Source: an uncultured Alphaproteobacteria bacterium
Lineage (GTDB): Bacteria > Pseudomonadota > Alphaproteobacteria > Rs-D84
Length of the DNA stretch: 64,000 nt
Assembly: GCA_905233975.1 (NCBI GenBank)
Contig: CAJOGD010000007.1
Location: 37,447-101,446 of the forward strand
Direction of reading: 5' to 3'
In this document: piece by piece, positions 58,601-64,000 of the stretch
Layout: every line of letters begins with the position of its first letter
Numbering within the stretch: position 1 is the stretch's first letter
Program-made: the position numbers and the translations under genes
The notes under the pieces: model-generated
Seen by the model: only the letters and a program-made list of their open reading frames with translations
Told to the model about the DNA's origin: nothing
Databases searched by the model: none

Positions 58601-59116
58601 TTATTTTAAATTATTTTTTATCCATTTTTCAACATCTGATTTTGCAGACACAACAGATGAACCATAAATTGCCAAACCTGGTTTTACATTTGCGCCAACG
58701 CACAATTTTTTCATATCGCGTTCAACACTACCCAGACCAGAACCCTCATGTGTAGAAAAAGGCATAACCGTTTTACCAGACCAATCTATTTGTTCCAGAA
58801 CTGTAAACATTGGCATTGGATATGTTCCCCACCAAATGGGTCCACCAATGAACACTGTATCATATTCCGATAAATTGTCCGGCAACATGCGAACGGACGG
58901 GCGAGCATTTGTGCGCAATTCATCTTTGGCAATATCAGTACATTCATAATAATCAATTGGATAATCATTTACAGGTTCAATTTCGAATAAATCAGCCCCA
59001 ACAATATCACGAATATATTCCGATACAGCCGCAGTATTTCCCTTGGTTAAATTAACGATTGAACCGCCAGAATAATTTTGTCCCTTTTTAGAAAAATATA
59101 AAACGATAGATTTCAT
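58601..59116 (-). CDS. cytoplasmic flavodoxin-family protein
   Basis: This 171-residue flavodoxin has Val-Leu-Tyr-Phe-Ser-Lys-Lys-Gly at the start, a phosphate-loop variant Leu-Thr-Lys-Gly-Asn-Thr, and Ile-Gly-Gly-Pro-Ile-Trp-Trp-Gly. It lacks a signal peptide. It is first in the operon, followed by the exported relative, which suggests a cytoplasm/periplasm pair. Confidence 0.85.
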   Translation of the reverse strand: MKSIVLYFSKKGQNYSGGSIVNLTKGNTAAVSEYIRDIVGADLFEIEPVNDYPIDYYECTDIAKDELRTNARPSVRMLPDNLSEYDTVFIGGPIWWGTYPMPMFTVLEQIDWSGKTVMPFSTHEGSGLGSVERDMKKLCVGANVKPGLAIYGSSVVSAKSDVEKWIKNNLK

Positions 59117-59139
59117 TTAAAACTCCTTTCACTTTCGTC

Positions 59140-59168
59140 ATTATATTTTTCCATTGACCACAAGTCAA
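59140..59168 (-). promoter_or_regulatory. promoter and candidate TetR operator of the redox operon
   Basis: On the minus strand TTGACT (59163-59168) and TATAAT (59140-59145) are 17 bp apart. The palindrome ttgaccacaagtcaa (59154-59168) covers the -35 box, where a TetR dimer could block polymerase. Confidence 0.65.
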
Positions 59169-59382
59169 CTAAAAAATCTTTGTATAACAAATTTCAAGAG
59201 GTAAATAAACTTTATAAAATTTTTACCCCTTTTGTAAAACAAACGACTTTCGGTTACCAAAGTTGCCGCCCTCCGGCATTCTATACTACGTTTGTTATAC
59301 AGAACCCATCATCCCATAAACCCATTGTAATAACATGTTATTTATGGTACCATTTTTAATAGTATATGGGAGCATGTTAAAC

Positions 59383-60330
59383 ATGAAAATATCAGCGGAC
59401 AAACTGTTACAAAATATCGTAATTGATTCACGACAACAATACGCCTTGTATCTTAAAACTAAGCAAGGTACTATTGAACAATACGGTGGCAAGGGTACTA
59501 ATTCTTACACGAATTTTCGTATGGCGTCTGTGACGAAACAATTTGTTGCGTTTTCTGTTTTGACACTTATTGAATCTGGTGCAGTCAATATAAATACAAA
59601 CCTGTCACAAATTTTTGATGATTTACCGAAATATATGAAAAATATCACCATTCGCCATTTATTAACTCATACATCTGGACTTGTTGACTATGAAGACAGA
59701 CCTAAAATTGGTCGCAAACAAATAACCGACACTAAAGTATTCGCCTATTTAAAAACATTAAAACGCGCATATTTTAAACCTGGAACAAAATATAGGTATA
59801 GTAATGGCGGATACATTATCCTGGGACAAATCATTGAGAAAGCATCTGGAAAAAAATTACCATTTTTCGTCCATAATGCAATATTATCACCCGCTGGTAT
59901 GCACAATTCTGTTATGTACACCGAAGGCGTTTCCGTGATAAAGAATCGGGCATATGGGCATAAAATAACGGGGAACCATCGAATAATCGTTTGCGACCAA
60001 GGCCCAAATACCGCCACCCAGGGTGATGGCGGACTTTACTCTTCTATACATGACTTAAAAAAATATCTTTGGTTTATTCAACATAATCCTTTGGCACAAA
60101 AGATGTTTGTGCCAAATATATTACCTAATGGCACAAATACCAAATATGGATTCGGTTTACGAATATTAAAACACAAGAATTACAAAATTATATACCATTG
60201 TGGCGAAACAATAGGAACAAGCACAATTATTGGTTTTATACCACGTCTTGGTATTGAATTCGCATTTATGACAGCACTTAATGGCATAGATACCGAAATA
60301 TTTTTAAAAAATCTTTTACGCTGTTTATAG
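59383..60330 (+). CDS. beta-lactamase-class-C-like serine hydrolase
   Basis: This 315-residue protein of the PF00144 family has Ala-Ser-Val-Thr-Lys as the Ser-x-x-Lys motif, Tyr-Ser-Asn as the Tyr-x-Asn motif and a later His-Cys-Gly-Glu in place of the Lys-Thr-Gly/His-x-Gly box. Members are esterases, peptidases or beta-lactamases; the substrate cannot be told. It lacks a signal peptide, so a resistance role is unlikely. GGGAG lies upstream, and ATGs at 59374 and 59383 are both possible. Confidence 0.75.
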   Translation: MKISADKLLQNIVIDSRQQYALYLKTKQGTIEQYGGKGTNSYTNFRMASVTKQFVAFSVLTLIESGAVNINTNLSQIFDDLPKYMKNITIRHLLTHTSGLVDYEDRPKIGRKQITDTKVFAYLKTLKRAYFKPGTKYRYSNGGYIILGQIIEKASGKKLPFFVHNAILSPAGMHNSVMYTEGVSVIKNRAYGHKITGNHRIIVCDQGPNTATQGDGGLYSSIHDLKKYLWFIQHNPLAQKMFVPNILPNGTNTKYGFGLRILKHKNYKIIYHCGETIGTSTIIGFIPRLGIEFAFMTALNGIDTEIFLKNLLRCL

Positions 60331-60463
60331 TATGGTATGCAATTTATTTACAACGCCTATGATGTGGCGTATTTTTTGCAAATTCCACACACAAAAACCG
60401 AACAAACAACTGGACTTTTGCCGAAAGATTATGCCAAATACGACAACCGTAAAAGGATTGTCT

Positions 60464-60676
60464 ATGAAGTATAAACATTTTCAGGAAATAGAACCAAGCA
60501 ACAAAACCGATTTCATCATGCTCTACTTTGCAGCATGCCGATCGTTACGAGAACTCGAATCTAATGTGCGATACAAACAAAATGGTAACCTGACCTGCGA
60601 ACAGGCTTGGCTATTCCGTCGTCTGTACCACAAACTATCCCAAATGGCAGCATTATGGAAAGAACAAAAAATATAA
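60464..60676 (+). CDS. hypothetical small helical protein
   Basis: This 70-residue protein is preceded by AAAAGGA at good spacing before ATG 60464; the frame upstream is not needed. It is helical, with Phe-Ile-Met-Leu-Tyr-Phe-Ala-Ala-Cys-Arg-Ser-Leu-Arg-Glu-Leu-Glu. It ends 7 bp before the convergent KAP gene. Function unknown. Confidence 0.55.
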   Translation: MKYKHFQEIEPSNKTDFIMLYFAACRSLRELESNVRYKQNGNLTCEQAWLFRRLYHKLSQMAALWKEQKI

Positions 60677-60682
60677 TCATTG

Positions 60683-62032
60683 CTATGGCATACTAGGATC
60701 AGGCATAGGAGAAATATATGATAAAATATTGCATATATAACTACTTAATGTTTTTTCTTCATCATCAATCGGATTATTTAAGTGCATATAATACCATGTT
60801 TGCACCACAGGATCCTCGTTCAAATCATTAAGTGCTTTGTATCTAGCATAAAGTTCTTCTGAACTAGTTGTACATAGTTCTATGTTTGTCATAAAAGTTT
60901 CATAACACCGATTATTTTCTGAGATCTTGCTTGGGACTGTTTTAGATAGATATTCTCGTATGCTTTTTAAATCATTATTTTTAAAATTATAAAATTGGTT
61001 GACGTCCTTCGTTTTCACAATTAACACCCAAGCTAAAACAGGTGCGATTTTACGACGTTCTTCAGGCAGAATATGAGCAAGGTACGACACCTCTATCCAA
61101 AACTGCTCTATTTCGCGTAAAGATAATTTATATATTTCAGCCCAAAAAACAAACTGTTCTTTAAAATAATTCCAACCATCAACATGTCGTGCACCCAATT
61201 TTTCGTTTTTTATATCATACAACTCTTGTATATATGAACAAAACAAATCCCTGTCCGGATCTGGCAAATGAAGTTCCAAATCTATAAATCTACGTAAATA
61301 TCCATCGCCATCCATATTTTCACCGTACATTTTTGCAATTGTGTGTTTTAATTGTTGTCTATCCGTTGATAAAACAAAAATCACATTAGGCACATTGAAC
61401 AAGTGCTTTATTATTTCCAACAATTCCACGGCGTAAGTTGGTCTGCAACGTTCCAATTCGTCCACACAAATTACTATTTTTCTTTTCTGTGCCTCATCGG
61501 CTAGTTTTACTTTAAAAGCATCAATAACACCAATAGTTTGATTGTTATTTTCAATAAAATCTCGTCCAACTCCTTGGATAAATTCCACAGTTTGTTGTGC
61601 TAATTTAGCACTATCTTCGACCATATTATCTCGACCAGTAAAGCACTTTATTGCAAAATTACTAGCTGTTTTTAAAACCCCTATCAAATTTTCAAAATTC
61701 TCCTGTAGCTTATCGCTTATATCTTTTGGAAACTGTTTTATTATGGAATTCACAAATGGCACGAGCGGGTCTGTTTGATAATCAGTATTCCAAGCATTAT
61801 AATAACATGTAGTTATTCCTGTATTTTTTAAATCTTCAACCCAGCGTTTTATAAAAAACGTCTTTCCAGTACCATATGCAGAATCTATTGAAATTACAAA
61901 TGGTTGATTATTTATGTTTTTTACTATCTCTGTAAAATCTTCCGCAACTTTTTGTCGTTTTAATTTATCATTTTTCCATGGATCTTTCGAATCTATTATA
62001 TCACAATCAGTCATTTTTTTATATTCGGCCAT
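60683..62032 (-). CDS. KAP family P-loop NTPase
   Basis: This 449-residue protein has Walker A Ser-Ala-Tyr-Gly-Thr-Gly-Lys-Thr-Phe, a Trp-Asn-Thr-Asp segment after it, and Walker B Val-Ile-Cys-Val-Asp-Glu-Leu-Glu-Arg-Cys, then Val-Leu-Ser-Thr-Asp-Arg as sensor. This is the KAP NTPase layout. KAP proteins are tied to membranes and to phage defence in some bacteria. No membrane insertion between Walker A and B is evident here. AGAGGATAAT supports ATG 62032. No defence partner lies beside it. Confidence 0.85.
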   Translation of the reverse strand: MAEYKKMTDCDIIDSKDPWKNDKLKRQKVAEDFTEIVKNINNQPFVISIDSAYGTGKTFFIKRWVEDLKNTGITTCYYNAWNTDYQTDPLVPFVNSIIKQFPKDISDKLQENFENLIGVLKTASNFAIKCFTGRDNMVEDSAKLAQQTVEFIQGVGRDFIENNNQTIGVIDAFKVKLADEAQKRKIVICVDELERCRPTYAVELLEIIKHLFNVPNVIFVLSTDRQQLKHTIAKMYGENMDGDGYLRRFIDLELHLPDPDRDLFCSYIQELYDIKNEKLGARHVDGWNYFKEQFVFWAEIYKLSLREIEQFWIEVSYLAHILPEERRKIAPVLAWVLIVKTKDVNQFYNFKNNDLKSIREYLSKTVPSKISENNRCYETFMTNIELCTTSSEELYARYKALNDLNEDPVVQTWYYMHLNNPIDDEEKTLSSYICNILSYISPMPDPSMP

Positions 62033-62131
62033 ATTATCCTCTTTCACGTTATTTCTGATATTTGTTATTTAGGTAAAACGTCTGAAAATTCAAGTGGTAC
62101 ACAACCAAAAACGCCTGAGGTTTTTGTTTTA

Positions 62132-62160
62132 TTGAAATTTTGTAAAAATTATGCTAGAAT
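62132..62160 (+). promoter_or_regulatory. sigma-70-type promoter of structured RNA copy C
   Basis: TTGAAA (62132-62137) and TAGAAT (62155-62160) are 17 bp apart; the RNA's first hairpin begins 7 bp after the -10 box. Confidence 0.7.
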
Positions 62161-62167
62161 TCTTAGT

Positions 62168-62350
62168 GAATCCAAAGAGATTTGGGTTCGGGGCTGTGGT
62201 GGCCCGCAAACACGGTGCGAAAGCATCGCAATCTGATGTTTTCGGTGCTTTTTGCATCGACTTTATGGTCGGGGAGCCGTTTACCGAAAGGGACGGAGCA
62301 TTTGTTTGCTGACACCAACTCCCCGACCGCCTATCTCCTTGGCGGTTTAA
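62168..62350 (+). ncRNA. structured RNA / 5' leader, copy C
   Basis: Hairpin 1 is GAATCCAAA-GAGA-TTTGGGTTC (62168-62189), then GGGGCTGTG, hairpin 2 CGGTGC-GAAA-GCATCG (62213-62228) and CAATCTG. The middle is shorter than in copies A and B. A perfect 10-bp pair GGTCGGGGAG (62267-62276) / CTCCCCGACC (62319-62328) competes with pairing of CCCCGA to the 5' GGGG. The end is ACCGCC / GGCGGT with a T-rich tail. The AAAGGAG of the exported-protein gene follows about 10 bp later. Confidence 0.75.
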
Positions 62351-62373
62351 TTTATATAAAGAAAGGAGTACGT

Positions 62374-62769
62374 ATGAAAAAATCTGTTATCTTTGCGATC
62401 GCATCTTTGTTTCCATTCGTGTCTTTTGCCGAACCAGTAAATTTTGCTACATATGATGTCGCTGTCGTTACTGCGTTTGAATCTTGTGCATTGTTGGAAG
62501 GAAACACTGATCATAAAATCTATCAATGTCCATCTGATACACCATGGATTGTTGATATGAAACAAAACGAACCCAACGGCATGTTCCGGTCTAACTTTGA
62601 CAGTGATGAAAATGTCTTTAATCTGGTTCTTAATGATACAGAACACGAATACGTGGAAGTCACTTTTGATGATGCTGGTATATGCGAAGAAAACCAGACA
62701 GCTGTTCGTATAAAAATCGCACAGCCATCTGATGAACTTTGGGCTTTCGTTGGCTGCAAACAAAATTAA
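62374..62769 (+). CDS. small exported protein of the cysteine family
   Basis: This 131-residue protein has a signal peptide (about 1-19, ending Ser-Phe-Ala) without a lipobox. The mature part has Ser-Cys, Gln-Cys-Pro-Ser-Asp, Pro-Asn-Gly-Met-Phe, Glu-Tyr-Val-Glu-Val and Trp-Ala-Phe-Val-Gly-Cys, four cysteines that may form two disulfides. It is the periplasmic form of the lipoproteins at 574 and 62787. GAAAGGAG precedes the ATG. Confidence 0.8.
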   Translation: MKKSVIFAIASLFPFVSFAEPVNFATYDVAVVTAFESCALLEGNTDHKIYQCPSDTPWIVDMKQNEPNGMFRSNFDSDENVFNLVLNDTEHEYVEVTFDDAGICEENQTAVRIKIAQPSDELWAFVGCKQN

Positions 62770-62786
62770 CTAAAAAAGGATGAAAA

Positions 62787-63140
62787 ATGAAAAAATTACT
62801 TTTAGTTTTGCCGGTGGTCGCATTGGCAGCTTGTTCTCAAGATTATAGCAAATATGATTCTATATTTGGTGGTTGTGAAAGGATTGAAACAACGGAATGG
62901 CATTTAGTGTATAAATGTCCTGCGGATCAAGAATGGGCGCAAAAAGTGAAACAATTACAACCAACAGGCAAATTTATTGCCGGTGGTCATTTGAATTTAG
63001 AAGAATTGTATGCTGATACAGCGCACGTTTATGCGGAAGTTGCATTGAACGACAAACATTTCTGCAAAGAAAACTTTACAATTCGTACCATGATTGCAAA
63101 ACCAGGCAAAGATAACTGGGCATTTATCGGTTGCAGATAA
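62787..63140 (+). CDS. small lipoprotein of the cysteine family
   Basis: This 117-residue lipoprotein has the lipobox Leu-Ala-Ala-Cys16. The mature part follows the same plan as the preceding gene: Gly-Cys-Glu, Lys-Cys-Pro-Ala-Asp, Pro-Thr-Gly-Lys-Phe, His-Val-Tyr-Ala-Glu-Val and Trp-Ala-Phe-Ile-Gly-Cys. It is 17 bp behind the exported paralogue in one operon and is followed by a strong terminator. Confidence 0.83.
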   Translation: MKKLLLVLPVVALAACSQDYSKYDSIFGGCERIETTEWHLVYKCPADQEWAQKVKQLQPTGKFIAGGHLNLEELYADTAHVYAEVALNDKHFCKENFTIRTMIAKPGKDNWAFIGCR

Positions 63141-63147
63141 ATTCATA

Positions 63148-63182
63148 AAAAAACAACGGACATCTTGTCCGTTGTTTTTTTA
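63148..63182 (+). terminator. Rho-independent terminator
   Basis: AAACAACGGACA / TGTCCGTTGTTT with a 3-nt loop and a T-run, directly after the lipoprotein gene. Confidence 0.88.
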
Positions 63183-63207
63183 TTTAATTTAATAAATTGA
63201 TAACAAT

Positions 63208-63588
63208 CTATTCGTATATAACTATTTTTGCTATAGAAATAAGCTTTTGCAACAAATGTTTTAATTTTTCTCTGTATTCAGCAGATTGATTCTGATTCAT
63301 ATAATCATGCGTAAAACTCATTGCAGAATTATATGACATAGAATATGGGGTATAAATATTATTTATATGATTAAAATAATCGTGCGGAATATAACTATTT
63401 TGCAAATAAGCCATTGTCCCTTGATCATACGCTTCGCCAAACATTTTTATCGTGGAAGAAGCATATTTCTCAAAAGCATCATATAAATCTTTATCCAGAT
63501 TGTCGTTTGCCAGCAAATCTACCCCTTTGCTAAGAACCTCGAGCAATTCTTTTAAGGCTTTTTGTTTACCCATATCGGATACAATCAT
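63208..63588 (-). CDS. hypothetical protein
   Basis: This 126-residue soluble helical protein is Asn/Tyr-rich in the middle. Its ATG overlaps the stop of the membrane protein upstream by ATGA, so the two are cotranslated. No family recognised. Confidence 0.65.
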   Translation of the reverse strand: MIVSDMGKQKALKELLEVLSKGVDLLANDNLDKDLYDAFEKYASSTIKMFGEAYDQGTMAYLQNSYIPHDYFNHINNIYTPYSMSYNSAMSFTHDYMNQNQSAEYREKLKHLLQKLISIAKIVIYE

Positions 63589-63839
63589 TGTTTATTCTCC
63601 TGTTCTTCCTGTTTTGCTTTATCTTCTGCTTTTTTTGCTACCAATTCATCATAAGTATTTTTATTTTCTTTCTGTTCTTTCACTGTTTCAGGATCCAATT
63701 CTGTACCCCCAGGTAATTTTTTTATACGAGAAAGAATCTTGCCGATATCTTTTCTGAAATACCACACACAAGCACCGATGAGCACCGGCCAAGCCAAATG
63801 CTCACATAAACCTATAATAAATAACTGCCACGGTTCCAT
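63585..63839 (-). CDS. small membrane protein with charged tail
   Basis: This 84-residue protein has one hydrophobic segment (about 5-27), then Tyr-Phe-Arg-Lys-Asp-Ile, and a strongly charged Lys/Glu coil tail facing the cytoplasm. The layout resembles small membrane partners of toxins or phage proteins, but nothing identifies it. AAGGGG lies 12 bp before the ATG. Confidence 0.65.
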   Translation of the reverse strand: MEPWQLFIIGLCEHLAWPVLIGACVWYFRKDIGKILSRIKKLPGGTELDPETVKEQKENKNTYDELVAKKAEDKAKQEEQENKQ

Positions 63840-64000
63840 TTTACTAACAGCCCCTTATTTTACTAATTTTTTTACCTTTGTCGTATCAAACCCTACACGA
63901 TTATTCACATAAAAGCAAGACCGTAAAAACAACGGAATAGGCACTTCTATATTCTAATCTAGCATTTCTACTTTTGATTGAATATAAACCAGCAAATCTG

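Noticed and set aside
63901..64000. Minus-strand frame open to the right edge
   Set aside because: 33 codons without recognisable features; a chance frame is as likely.
1..64000. CRISPR array or cas genes
   Set aside because: No regularly spaced direct repeats and no Cas-like protein on either strand.

Overview
The window looks like a chromosome segment of a small-genome, moderately AT-rich alphaproteobacterium, probably an uncultured host-associated lineage. This is an inference. It rests on the gene set, on two HTH proteins that match the N-terminal half of alphaproteobacterial S24-type regulators, on a DUF3768 protein, on a VirB8/VirB9/VirB10 trio standing apart from other virB genes, and on a set of exported tail-fibre-like proteins. 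There is no rRNA gene, so the order cannot be fixed. Four tRNA genes are present: Tyr(GTA), Gly(TCC), Glu(CTC) and Trp(CCA).

Layout. 1-6.8 kb holds small envelope and accessory genes (an orphan carrier protein, two lipoproteins, a zinc-ribbon/PPOX fusion, an alpha/beta hydrolase), tRNA-Tyr and tRNA-Gly, and an MFS transporter. A duplicated tRNA-Tyr 3' end and an integrase N-terminal remnant mark an old integration there. 7.2-18.76 kb is an AT-rich integrated element bounded by a 19-bp copy of the tRNA-Glu 3' end. It carries an excisionase-like HTH protein, a C5 DNA methyltransferase, an HUH-type replication or nicking protein, small ORFs including DUF3768, two translationally coupled exported proteins (310 and 1077 aa), and a large serine recombinase whose last codons run antisense into tRNA-Glu. 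18.9-27.3 kb is housekeeping: an ABC exporter, D,D-carboxypeptidase with SPOR domain, recR-rsmA, a KefB-like antiporter, lspA and yidC. 27.5-36.6 kb holds two exported fibre-like proteins, two phage-like small genes and virB8-virB9-virB10. 37-48.6 kb is the conserved tRNA-Trp-secE-nusG-rplKAJL-rpoBC block. 48.7-53.6 kb has a HAD phosphatase, an unknown gene, rpmF-plsX and a decayed second fibre-like gene. 53.9-55.3 kb is a tyrS reading frame interrupted by a deletion, preceded by what looks like a tyrosine-codon attenuator. 55.4-59.1 kb is a redox operon (two flavodoxins, TetR, DUF362, carboxymuconolactone decarboxylase-cupin). The right end has a serine hydrolase, a KAP P-loop NTPase, two members of a small cysteine-containing exported family and a membrane-protein pair.

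Two regulatory systems stand out. First, three copies (27499, 51493, 62168) of a roughly 185-265 nt structured RNA start at well-placed sigma-70 promoters. Each has two hairpins supported by compensatory base changes and ends in a terminator whose 5' arm overlaps a conserved CCCCGA-type pairing strand. Each lies just upstream of an exported-protein gene, so it may be a new attenuating 5' leader or an independent small RNA. Second, tyrS is preceded by a 26-codon ORF ending Gly-Phe-Tyr-Tyr-Ala-Tyr and by mutually exclusive terminator and antiterminator hairpins, as expected of translation-coupled attenuation by charged tRNA-Tyr.
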